Source of the DNA: Thelonectria olida
Lineage: Eukaryota > Ascomycota > Sordariomycetes > Hypocreales > Nectriaceae
DNA: 64,000 bases
Direction: 5' to 3'
Assembly (NCBI GenBank): GCA_020736575.1
Contig: JAGPYM010000005.1
Location: 1,674,001 to 1,738,000 of the forward strand
Shown: one piece after another, positions 1-10,942 of the stretch
How the letters are laid out: each line of letters begins with the position of its first letter
Position numbering within the stretch: the first letter of the stretch is position 1
The notes under the pieces: generated by a model
Database searches by the model: none
The model's input: only the letters and a program-made list of their open reading frames with translations
Told to the model about the DNA's origin: nothing
Made by a program: the position numbers and the translations under genes

Positions 1-1508
1 ACTCCCTCGGAGGCTTGTAGTGCCGCATCAGCTCCTGCGGAAGAAAGGTGTAAAACGACGGGAAAATCGCCTCCACTGCCCCGACAAATCGCAGGCCCAC
101 GTCCAGCTCACATATCATCAACCGACCCTTCATCCCAATAGACATGTCCTCCAGGAGGCTGTCGTCAATGAAGAGTGTCATGGTATCCTCCTCAATAGGC
201 CATGCAACATTCGGTCTAACCCAGTTGTCTTCAATGATGGCAGGCTTGAACGTCGCCTTTCCGATCGGCGCATGCTGCTGAGTGTCGTCTTCAATGACTA
301 GTAATTTGAATCGGTCAACAACATCCTGCTGAGGCCGCGAAATCCCAACCAACTCAACTGTGCAGCTAAACTCATTGATCACTGTGGGTGTCTTCTCACA
401 GAGCCGAGAAAACAGCTCTGGTTCATCCATAAGGGCAAAGCTCGAATAGAAGACTGCCTTAGCGTTGAACCCCTTGGGGCGGCCAGTTTGCTGAAACGAC
501 CAGCTTCCGGCCGCCTCATCGGGGCGGAAAAGTTCCCCAGCAGCAAGGTTGAATTGGCCGGGTAAGGAGGCATAAATCCGTCGCAACATGGGCCACTCCT
601 TTCGCGCAACGTCACACACCACGATGGCGGCCTTGATATTGTCTTTGTACTCGTTGCACACGTCGTGGTGGAGGACGTACCGGAGGAAGTTTTCAACCAC
701 GTCGATGCCCTCCTCCATCAGTGCGGGTTCAAACGATGTGAGGTGCAGGAGGGTCACGGAGAAGAATCCTGCGGCGACACCGGCAAAGTCAACATCCCAG
801 GCACCTTTATCACCATTATAGAAACGGTCACCAGCTGCTGTGGTGCCGTAGATGATGTCTGTCGCAGTGGCTTCGCGGCGCTGAGCAGGGGTCAGATCAC
901 GGAGGTCCTGAGGACCAAGGCCACCATAAGCGGCTGGGTTCGTGTCGACACCGCCAAGAAAGAGAAACTCGCTGAACCAGAGATTTCGATCGCCCTGGAG
1001 ACGACGGCGGGAGCGGTAACGTTGGATGCAAGACTGCATGCGCCTGCAATTGTCGTTAGAGATCATTCTAAATGGATATGGTCGGTCACTCGTACTCGGT
1101 AAAGGGCAGGTCCCTTTGCGAATGTCAGTCACGAACTTCGAAGCTGAGGTTGGGGGGATTTGAGCATACGGGGAATAGATTTCTGCCTTCTCCTGCCTGG
1201 CCTCTTCCGGTGTCATGGGCGGATCGGCAAAGTACTCTGCTTCGTGTCAGCAGACGATGCCATGGAACCTTTGATCAGATTATCAGACCTTCGAAGCCAT
1301 TTCCACGATTCTTGGGGAGTGCAGTCTCGCCTCGAGAGGCAACCGTCCTCTTTCCTCTCTTTTTCTTTGAAGGCTTGGCGACTCCCTGCAAACTGGTGGG
1401 CAGCTCATGGAATGGGAGCGAGCCCTGGGCTTGGCCATCATTCTTGGCGATTGCATCGAGGTAATCTGTTCCTTGAACAGGCAGATCCTGGGCTCCTGGT
1501 GCCTCCAT
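1..1508 (-). CDS. arb1: Argonaute siRNA chaperone (ARC) complex subunit Arb1, 3' end beyond window
   Basis: Two exons are visible on the minus strand: 1508-1289 and 1236-1 (continuing past the left edge), with a 52-nt intron at 1288-1237. The ATG at 1508 gives a short N-terminus, then a basic KKKRGKR stretch and the family-like run ALPKNRG-GFEEYFADPP, which is rebuilt exactly across the intron. Exon 2 carries CIQRYRSRRR, FLFLGGVDTN, and FLRYVLHHDVCNEYKDNIKAA, all typical of the fungal Arb1 domain. In fission yeast Arb1 sits in the ARC complex with Arb2 and Ago1, where it holds duplex siRNA and inhibits slicing during RNAi-directed heterochromatin formation; the same role is inferred here. About 485 residues are visible and no lesion is seen. 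Family call is from memory of conserved blocks, not from a search. Confidence 0.85.
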
Positions 1509-3290
1509 GGTGACGTTTCTTTTGCCGAGCGGAACGAAGTCGTCTGTTGAAGGTTCGATGTGAGTGAAGTCTCTGAGTAAGTTCCTGAAGGGTGGTTGGA
1601 GATGAAGTCGGCACAATTTCTTGGAAGGAGCGATCCAAGTCCGTGAATCACAGTGAATCACTCGGAAGGCAGCTCTCCTCAATATCTTCCGTGCGTCAAA
1701 CTTCCAAAATTCTGGCCAGCAAACACTCTTTCGTTTACTGAAGGTCGGGGGCGAACGGGAAGAAGAACGAAGACAGGCTCCAACGAATCAAATTAAGAGA
1801 CCACCACGCTGAAGCAGATTCATCAGCCGTCGCGGGTATTTGCTGCTGTGCAACATCCTTACCTCATCAAACTCATCAAACGGCCCGCATCTGAGAGACA
1901 ACCACAGACAGATATGCCAATAAGGACCTACCCAGGTACCTACTTCCAGGTAACGTATGTAAGTTGGTACATTGTGCTAGGTCTCAGTTGTAAGTACCTG
2001 ATCTCTGGATGCTCATCCTCCGAGTCCTCTTCGTCATGAGGATAATGCAAATCTCCTTCGGACCACCACTCTTCCTCCCCCCACGTCAAACCGTAACCTC
2101 GCTCGCTCCAGAGCTGTCGGTGTCGTAAAGGACGAGCATCCCTCGCGGGACCGCCCACATCCCCTATTCCCCTGCGCACCAGAAGGGCCAAAGTTCTTTA
2201 GCAACGGCTTCAGCTGCACCATACATTGCAGTCATACGTTGCAAGTTCCACCTCAAGTCAAGTAGTGCGAAGCTAGAAAGGTCACCTTGTCCGAGGTGAT
2301 CGTGAAGATTTGGCCTGTCTCAATTAGCAAGCCACTTGCCCGCTTTGCACACCCAACGCCCCAGTGAGAATTCTAGAAGTCAGCCTTATCAATAACTCGA
2401 TCACGCATAGCCTCTCCGGGCCTAACACGGTCATCAGCCGGTGTGGGCTTGAGCCAATACCACTGGACAACAATCGAATGATCGGATTCTCGTAGGGTTT
2501 GAGCGCAAACGCTGCCTTCTTGTCCCAAAGAAAGTGCAAGTAAGGATTCAGGGATAATCTGTTGACTGGAGTGTCCGCGAGTGGAATACAGCATGCACCA
2601 GTTTACTGCTTATTCCTCGCTCTAGAATATTCGCAACAGGTGGTAGAAACCATCTCTGAAAAGTTCGTTTTCGTTATTGTTCTGAGCTGTGGCGTAAGGG
2701 AAGCTGTGTGCTCCCTCAGGGTGCGGTGTCTCAGAAAAAGTACAAACGTATTTGTCACGCTCCAATGCCTGTGTGGGTTAGCTAGGCTGGCTTCGCTCAT
2801 TCGTAGGAAGTCAGGGAAATAGGCCCATAACAATTTTGTGGCTCTACCAGCATCGTCTGCAACAAGGGGCGAGTTACTTGGGAGGGCAACGGGCGGTTGT
2901 CTAAGAGAGCTCATAAACCTTCCCGCAGGCGTGGTTGACTGAGACGCTGACCGAGATCTTGACTGCAGTTTGCCGCAATCTGGAAGATAAATTTATTAGC
3001 GGGATGTCTCATGAAAGCGACAGAAGCGTTAGGATCCGGGCGAAGGGCGAGTAGTGAATAATGCACAGCCGTCAACCCTCTTGGGAACACTTTGCTTAAA
3101 AGCCAACGGGTTATATAGGTTAGGGATTAGCTAGGATTCAAGGGTTAAGGTTGGGGTTCATCCTTGGAATACTTAGGGTCATGTTAGGTGGCGAAGAAGT
3201 GTTAGGGGTGTTCCTGAAGCGATCTATGGCCGTGCAGGATAGATACGTGAAGAAAAGTAAAGGAGTATCGAGGCTTACAGGATCCGAGAA
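1509..3290. other. intergenic region, no gene supported
   Basis: This is the promoter side of arb1. Around 1920-2010 there are several GGTACCTAC/AGGTACCT-like words, a motif type common in Sordariomycete intergenic DNA. Between 3120 and 3207 there are three TTAGGG words in a G/T-rich stretch. Open frames of up to about 100 codons on both strands (for example minus strand 2914-2603) show no recognisable motif or start context. Confidence 0.5.
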
Positions 3291-3622
3291 CTAGGCTAGA
3301 CTCAGGTTGTTCATGAACTCGACTGTGTTGGCGGCCTCATGCCATTGACTGGTTTCATAGAAGTGTTCGAGCACCGTTCGTAGGTCTTCCAACCTTTTTT
3401 AATGGGAGCGAGCATGAATGCAGCCAAAGCCGAGGCATTTGGTTTCATGCAAGAGTCATCATTCCACTCTTTGATAAATGCAAATCGGCGCTCGAAATCT
3501 TCCACATAATCGCGAACTAGTTCTGTTTGGGTGGCTGAATCATCGGCAATCTTGATAAGCCATGTTCGCAGCAACTTGAGCAGTTTTCGACATAGCTCCA
3601 CGTCAGATACCTCGACCTCCAT
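3291..3622 (-). CDS. small hypothetical protein, frameshifted at an A6 run (T6 at 3395-3400 on +)
   Basis: I do not recognise this protein. From an ATG at 3622 (context CACAATGG) one frame encodes a charged, helical segment beginning MEVEVSDVELC and passing through FERRFAFIKEWNDD. At an A6 run (complement of 3395-3400) the coding-like frame changes: the original frame drifts into low-quality sequence ending at 3311, while the next frame reads LEDLRTVLEHFYETSQWHEA and stops at 3291. One extra A would join the two into about 110 residues. The lesion could be a homopolymer sequencing error, a real frameshift, or less likely a small intron with a weak GTTGGA donor. It stands alone, with long empty flanks. 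Confidence 0.4.
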
Positions 3623-6600
3623 TGTGCGCCGCGAAAACTGATGCAAGGTGGTGGTAGTGGTGGCGATGGGAGTAAACGATTGGTGGTGGTGGTGGTGAAA
3701 TGATTCCTAGTGGGCTTTATATGATGAAAGTTTGTGGAAATTTCCATATGGATGAGCTGAAGGTTGGCGAAGGAAGTTTAGTAGCGCTAAAAGTTTCCCG
3801 CCAAACTTCGTAAATTAGGTCTATGTATCAAATTGTGCTGAACGACTTCGTAGGGTGTGGTGGTTTGCCCAACCAGTATAACCCGACAGGGTTGGTGCCA
3901 TTCATCGGAATCAACCATTTATCATTGCCCGAAGTCGAGGCCGTTCTCTGCCGAGAATAATTTTAGCACGCCTCCTGCCTGGGCGCCATCCCAATAACAA
4001 CAGACTTAGCACACTCCATAACTATTGCAAGACCATGCACCGAGTGTGATACTCCATTACATCGCTCATTAGGTTAGAATCCTACTTGCAAATAAGTTCA
4101 CCGTTGGCATCTATGGGCACGAGGGCATCTAGGTCGCCCTTGAAGTTGGGAGGAGTCTCGACAATCGGGCTGGCTTCATCGACAGCTTCAAGTGATGTGG
4201 TGATGCCGGTGTAACACGGGGGAGGAGGCGAGGAGGCGTAGGATATATGGGCGGGTGAACACGGCCTGTTTGTGATTGGTTGCAGACGGGAGGTATCCAG
4301 GGTCGGATTCCCGGTTTACACGGCTTGTCACATGGGTAAACAACTGAAGGAGGAATACGACGAAATTATCAACACGGATGGGGTGCTTAGTTGCTTGATG
4401 ATATGGAATGATGTTTCCTTTCCCCCTCTTCCTAGCTAGCTCGCTAATAAGGAGTAATACAGAGGTACATGAGATGTTCTCACCTGGCCTGCCTGGGTAC
4501 CTAGAGCCCTTAGAAATGCGAGATGTATCATGGAGGCAGCGGGCGCTTGAGAATGACTACGAATACAGATGACTGCGACAACTCCATTAATTACCGTGCA
4601 GGTTACGTCCGATTGCCTCTTCGTCATCACCACAACATTCATCAACTGGCTGTATCTGCTCAGAACAAATAACCTCTGTCGCCGTTAGTTTGTTCACGCA
4701 TCTGCCAAACCTGGCCTGTCAGAATGGTGAAAAGCAAAGAAGGTGTCGCAGCCGAAATGCACGTTTAATAGATGGCTAACATCACCGTGCGTGACTTGGT
4801 GAGTTGACCAGGATCACGCGTAAATGTAGTCATCACGTCTACCCGCGGTGAGTCCTCGATCAGCTCGCTCACAACAGGTATTTGTGTTGTGCCCTTACAT
4901 ACGGACCAAGATCTTCAAGTCAAGCTGATTCCATTCTGCGCAAACCCAAAAATGTCGCAAAGCCAGAAACCTCAGCTCGACATGTAGCGGATCTCTTCTA
5001 TGGGAAGGACCAGGTTGCAGGAAAGCCCAATTACAAGGTATACCTTAGTTATCGGCGTCGCAGTGCGCCAACTTGTTCACGTGGACCCTGCCTGTGATCC
5101 AGGCTGATTTTCACGACAGCTGGTCTGCCCAGTGAGAATCCATCGCGTCGATTGGCGGCTCAGCACCCTTGAAAATTGGACCTGGAAGGCAGGTCTTCCT
5201 GACAGCGCCTTGACAGGCCAGGAAGGCCCTGGGCTTCTAGGTCAGCAACCGTAGAGACCTTGGTGTTGGAGATGATGGGGTGGCGGAGTTGGTGCGCAGC
5301 CCTTGGCCCCTTGCCTTGTGTCCACTGTCCACTGTCTTAGTCGGTTTCATCAGTGGAGGGAATGTTGGTCCCTCGACCGATTTCCTGGTATCGAAACTAG
5401 AGGAAGTGTCTTGGGCTTTGTTGGTCGTCCAGGTGGCCAGCATGTCGGTCGGTCCTAGCCACGACGGGATGCGATTGGATTCCTTTTGCCATCGTGACTG
5501 TAGCCACCAACAGCCAGTAGACGGATTAGGAAACCCGAACGATTGGCCGGCGCATGGTTCGGACTCATCACAGGTTGACAATGGGACTTGTGCATTCTGT
5601 GACGACTTTGAGGATTGTAATTGTTTATTAGGAGCCTCCACAATTCCTAGGGTGTGATGAGTGATTTACTATCTCGAATGGGCAATAGTTGAGAATCACA
5701 AATGGAAGAAGGTACGCCCTGGTCGGCGGTGATGTGCACTTGTGTGTCTGCCTAGGGTTTTTCTTACCACGCCTCACCAACTTGACAAAAGCACAATTCA
5801 TTCAACAAATATGCATTATCAGATCCGCCTCATTTTCAGCCTACAGCCCGTTCACACCCTGGCAACGAGTCCCGATACCTCCAATACCTGGACTTAGCAC
5901 GATCAAATTCTGGTTCTGCAGCCTATCTATGTTCCCCGCCTCGAGCCGTCAACCTATTAACTTGACGACAATCGCCGACACGCTTGCAAACGCAAACAGT
6001 TCTGCATGTGTGGAAAATTCCATACCGAGTGAGCATCATACCAAGCCCCTCGGCTCTCAACACTTTCCTTGGCTTCCTTGACGACAGCAGAGCCTGGGCC
6101 CAAGCAAGCCAAGTCCAAACAAGCCCAAGCAATAAAACAAGTGTCTGTTCTTCGTACTGCTTATATTGATTGTTCTGCATAGGCCCCGCCATCCTTGGGC
6201 CCCCTGCTCATCACTGTTGGCCCTGTGCGCTTAACCACCCGGCCTCACGAAACCAAAGTCCAAAGGCACCACTACGCTACCCGCCACTCTCGTACCCGCT
6301 TGTTAGTGGGCGCATCGCAAGGTTGACCTTGGCTCATCGATTGGAATTTCCCAGTTTCGCCACCATATCCGTTGCCTGACGGCTTCTCTTCCGCGACCGC
6401 CGTTCCTCCACAGGCGAAACAAAAAAACAAGTGTCCCAGCCAGGAGGGTTCAAATAAGGGCCTGTCACGCACGCATTCAAGAATTCACACGGGGGTAAGG
6501 ATCCCTACGCTGATCCATTAGACATTGATTCATTTCCCCCTTAACTCGAACAGTGACGACGGATGACTCCTTGATATTTCCCAAGGGAGTCAGATTCATT

Positions 6601-7127
6601 ATACGACGTCTTAGCCCGGCGTTTTGGCTGCTGTCAGTGCTGCTATTGGCGTTAGGACTTTTCTTCCTTTCGTTTATTAGGTTCACAGCCGCTCTCACTT
6701 TTTCTTTTCATCTACCATCCATCGCTGCGGAGGTGAAAGAAAAGCAAAATAGACGCCTGCTCATTTAGACGCCGTCAACCTGCATCAACTCTGCATCGTC
6801 GGCGCCGCTTTCTCTCTCTTCTGCGCCTGCGCTCAGCCCTCACGCAAGCCTCTTGTGGCTAATATAAGGCTCACTCATCCCATACACTCCGCCGCGCTCC
6901 GCCCTCTGGCGTCTCCTCCTTCAGCTGTCGCTCTCGCTCTCGCGCTCAGCCTCTCCCTTCCTCCTCGCAAGCTGTCTCCCTTCTTTACCGCCGTTTGGTC
7001 CGGCCCTTTCTCTCCTTTATCTTTCTTTCTTCCTCACGCCTCCGAGATTTTACCCATTTTCCATTCAAGCCTCCCCCCTCTTTCCTCTCCCCTGGTGGCT
7101 GCCACGGGAAACACCGCCACCACCAAG
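3623..7127. other. intergenic region, 3.5 kb; CT-rich leader of the downstream kinase gene at its end
   Basis: No gene is supported. A GGT-rich simple repeat lies around 3648-3700. Overlapping open frames at 5237-5657 on both strands look like chance. From about 6870 to 7127 the + strand becomes strongly pyrimidine-rich, which is the usual look of a transcribed leader in these fungi, just before the ATG at 7128. Confidence 0.5.
6863..6868 (+). promoter_or_regulatory. possible TATA element of the inositol polyphosphate kinase gene
   Basis: TATAAG lies 265 bp before the ATG at 7128 and immediately before the pyrimidine-rich leader begins. Position and context fit a core promoter, but a six-base match is weak evidence by itself. 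Confidence 0.3.
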
Positions 7128-8423
7128 ATGTCTGGCCCCAAAGAAATTCCCCATCGCGACGACCTTCGCGAGTACAACTATGCAGTCGCCGGCCAGTGAG
7201 TACTCCCCTTACAATTGACCTTGTCGCCTCCTCGTGCTACGTTGTCGTCGAATATGCGCCTCTCTTGCGCGTCTCGTCGTCACCCTTGGGACTCGCCCAC
7301 TCGACCGCTCCCCTCTTCCTCATTGTCATGACTTGGCACACTGACCTCAGTGTCTCCAAACAGTGCCGGCACCATGTGCAGTGCCGACGGCGAACTTTTC
7401 ATCAAGCCTTGTACACAGTCCGAGATCGACTTTTACCAATCTGCAAACCGACGACACCCCGAATTCGCCGAACTGATGCCTTTGTTCATGGGCGATCTTC
7501 TACTCACCGATCCTACCGATGGTCGCATCGATGACGCTGTGGCCGGTGTCACAAGGGACGGCGACATTAAAACCATCAAGGAACAGATTGTCGCCTCTGT
7601 CGCCGAGCAGGTCGCACTAGCTACGCCCGAAGCCTCAAAGGACAATGTTACTTGGGTCCCTAGTAAGGACAACAAGATCAAGACCGATAAGGCAGTGGTT
7701 CTGGAGAATGCGACTTTTGGTTTCAAGAACCCTAATATCCTCGATGTAAAGCTCGGAGTACGGCTGTGGGCAGATGATGCTCCTCTTCAGAAGAAGCAGC
7801 GATTCGATAAGATTTCCGCCGAGACCACCCATGGCAGCTTGGGATTCCGGATAGCAGGCATGCGCGTCTTCCGCGGGTCGGAGGACGCCACTGAACTTGA
7901 TGAGGAAGACTATAAAATCTACGACAAGGATTATGGCAGGGTGAAGGTTACCAAGGACAATGCCGTGGAAGAGTTTCGAAATTTCGTCTTCAACAAGGCC
8001 GCTGGGATCGACAAGGAACTTGGTCGGGCAGTTTGCGAGGCGTTCGCGCGGGATCTACGTCGAGTAGAAGATGTGATTTCTCGAAATGAGAGCCGAATGT
8101 ACTCCTCGTCGCTGCTCTTCATTTTTGAGGGCAATGGCAACGCCCTTCGCACCGCTATCGAGGACAACAACGCCCTCATCGACTCGGAGGCTGGTATCGG
8201 CCAAGCGGCTCGTACCACCAAGAGAGTTGATAGTGGCATCGCTCTTGATGACGACGAGGAATTGGACGATGATTCGGACGAGGAATCTTCATTACCTCAA
8301 ATCTACTCCTTGAAGCTTATCGACTTTGCCCACGCCGCCTGGACACCCGGTCAAGGTCCCGACGAAAACACGCTGACGGGAGTACGGAGCTTGGCACGCA
8401 TCTTTGAGGAGATGGCGGAATAA
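7128..8423 (+). CDS. ARG82: inositol polyphosphate multikinase (Arg82/Ipk2 family)
   Basis: Exons 7128-7195 and 7364-8423 are joined across a 168-nt intron with donor GTGAGT, a CTGAC branch site at 7341 and acceptor CAG; the splice rebuilds AVAGHAGTMC. The product is 375 residues. It contains the family signature PNILDVKLG (PxxxDxKxG, inositol phosphate binding), the SSLLFIFEG block, and the C-terminal LKLIDFAHA block that holds the metal-binding Asp. An acidic run (DDDEELDDDSDEE) lies between the last two, as in other fungal members. The enzyme phosphorylates inositol trisphosphate to higher inositol phosphates; in yeast it also acts in the nucleus with the arginine regulators. CLP1 follows on the same strand. 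Family call is firm; the exact substrate range is inferred. Confidence 0.9.
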
Positions 8424-9386
8424 TCATGCATAAACACGGAGTTGGCGGGCATTTTGCAAAGTACGTTTTGGCTCTTCAACTTTGCTTCTATAACGAACAA
8501 AAAAAAACCGAAAAGGAGGACGCGAAACAAGGGACAGCGTTTTTTTGCTAGACGGGAAGGCCGACGACACCGATACCCAAGTGCGAACTGGACGGGAAGA
8601 TGGTAGAAAACGCTCCTCGGCGGAGATGATATGGCAATGTTTTGCCCATGATGATGACTCTTCTTTTTTCTCATTTTATACGTCCTACGTGCAGGGGCGA
8701 GGACCCGGCGTTGACACGGGGAGTTTTGACGTGCACTTTCATGTACACACGGTTTGTGGGTATTAGAACATAGCATTGAAAGGGTAGACATGACACGGAA
8801 AGGAAAAGGGTACGGGACAAGGTCCTACGACATTGCAGCGCAATCAACTCGATACCGTGATGTGTCAAAGGTGTGAAATAGTATACTGAATACCTAATGA
8901 GACAAGCATTTTGTCTATGCGTCGGTGCTATTGTCTGAGAGATGTCGTGGAGACGGAGGTCGGAGTCTTTGCATGGATGAGCAATACTGGAAATGCTTCT
9001 TGGGAGTATCCATGGAATAGGAGGCTCTGCGGTGTATGGGTGATCCTGACAGGAGGATGTCGCATGAAGACGGACATCCGCTAACATTGTGTTTGACACA
9101 TTAGTACCCAGAAATGCAGCCTTGAGCCACGGCCCATGATATATCCTGCATACTGGGTTCCTCTCTTTGTGTCTCATCTTCCAGCAGTGGGTGTTCACAG
9201 CAACTTTAACATGTCGTCTACCACCCCCCGTTTTAACTTAGCGGTCCACAGGTGTCAGGGTTTGTTTCTGGAAAGCTTCCAAAATCGGCCCCACGCGTCT
9301 TTGACCTCCAACTCCAACGTCTTCGCGCCTAAGCGCAAAACCGACCTTCTTTCAATCGCTCAATCCCACAATCCATGTAGCTGGCC
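8424..9386. other. intergenic region between the kinase gene and CLP1
   Basis: It holds the 3' end of the kinase transcript and the CLP1 promoter. No further gene, tRNA or repeat was recognised. Open frames on the minus strand at 8351-9198 lack any family motif. Confidence 0.5.
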
Positions 9387-10942
9387 ATGTCGATTCCAGG
9401 CCTGGGCCAGATTCCCGCGCAGGTAAGCCCCCCCAATAGCATGGTGACGTTTCTGCACATTCATATCTGACCGAACATCTAGCCCACTGCCTCGTCCACC
9501 CGAATCGTCTCCCTTCGCCCCGCGTCAGAATGGCGATTTCAGGTGTCGGTCGGATCCTCCGTCGTCGTTAAGATCCTCTCTGGTACCGCTGAGAAGGATG
9601 GCATCGAACTCGCCCTGCGCAACCCCTACACCTTCTCCGGCGTCCGATCGAAGCTCTTGTCCTGGCATGGCTGCGAGATTGAAATCGACGGCCGCTGCGA
9701 CTACGACTCTGTCGCCGAATATGCGAATCCGACCGAGAACACCGCCAACGCCCATTTGAACCTTCATGGCCAGCTTAACGAAATGCGCCAGGCCGCGGCG
9801 AGGGACGGCCGAGAGGGTCCCCGCGTGCTTGTCACAGGCCCCGCGAACGCCGGAAAGACAACACTGACCAAGACGCTGACGAGCTATGCTACGCGCCAGG
9901 GCTACCAACCACTCGTCATCAACACAGACCCAAAGGAAGGCATGCTCAGCTTGCCCGGAACGCTGACAGCGAGCGTCTTTGCGACCGTCATGGACCCGGA
10001 AGCTGTGGATGGCTGGGGAAGCACACCCACTAGTGGCCCGAGCAGTGTTCCCGTGAAGCTGCCGCTGGTGTTCTACTACGGCTGGGAGTCGCCAGAGGAA
10101 GACACTGACTTTTACAAAGAGATTACGAGTAACCTCGCTGGCACGGCTAGCGGGAGATTGAGTGAAGACGTCACGGTGAAGAGTTCTGGAGTGATTGTGG
10201 ATGGCTTCTCGGTGAGCGAGGAAAGCAAGGTTGGGCTCGACCTTGTCGCACATATTGTCGATGAACTTTCCAGTATGCATCATGACCGCAAATTCTACCG
10301 CGTGGAAGTCGCGTGCTAACTAGGTGCGCAGTTAATGTCATCGTGGTGGTGGGTTCTACACAAACCAACGCCGAGCTATCGAAGCGATTTAGCAGTGAAA
10401 GGACGAGTCTTGGAGAACCCATTAGTGTCGTGCATATGGATCGCTCAGATGGCGTAGTTGAAAGGGATGAAGTCTTCATGCAGCACTGGAGGGAGGCAGC
10501 TGTCAAGGAGTATTTCTTTGGCGATGGTCGCCGGACCTTGAGTCCTCTGATCCAGCAAGTCGACTTTGAAAACGTGGTTATCTACAAAGTATCGGGCAGT
10601 AAGTTGCAACCCCCTTTCTTCGGTGTTTCATGTTCGATGGATAAACGATGAAGCTTCCTAGACAAGAATCTCATTGACATCCGTATAGACCCTCAAGAAG
10701 GCCTCGTCAGGGAGGTGCCGTCGACGGTTATGTCACACTGGACCTTTGCCATTATGCACGCGTCGCCCAAGGACCCGCCGGAGACGGTGCGGGCAGCCAG
10801 CGTCATGGGATTCGTGTATGTGTCGGACGTGGACGAAGAGCGGCGCAAGATCAAGCTCCTGTCAACGGTGAGCGGTCGGCTGGGCGACAAACCGCTCGTT
10901 TGGGGGAAGTGGCCGGAGCCGTACATTAACCTGCTAGGATAG
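9387..10942 (+). CDS. CLP1: mRNA cleavage and polyadenylation factor Clp1
   Basis: Four exons: 9387-9422, 9483-10272, 10332-10598 and 10662-10942, giving 457 residues. The introns are 59-63 nt; donors are GTAAGC, GTATGC and GTAAGT, and CTGACC or GCTAAC branch sites are seen in the first two. The short first exon encodes MSIPGLGQIPAQ and joins to the SEWRF segment typical of Clp1 N-termini. The Walker A motif is GPANAGKTT, which lies in the N-terminal half of the protein; the NVIVVVGS and GLVREVPSTVMSHW segments also fit the family. Clp1 is part of cleavage factor IA, bridges Pcf11, and binds ATP in the nucleus during mRNA 3'-end formation. The open frame alone would end falsely at 10319; the intron at 10273-10331 is needed to continue. 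Confidence 0.92.

Noticed and set aside
5237..5657. Overlapping 125- and 134-codon frames on both strands
   Set aside because: No motif, no start context, and mirror frames of similar length suggest a stretch that is merely stop-poor.
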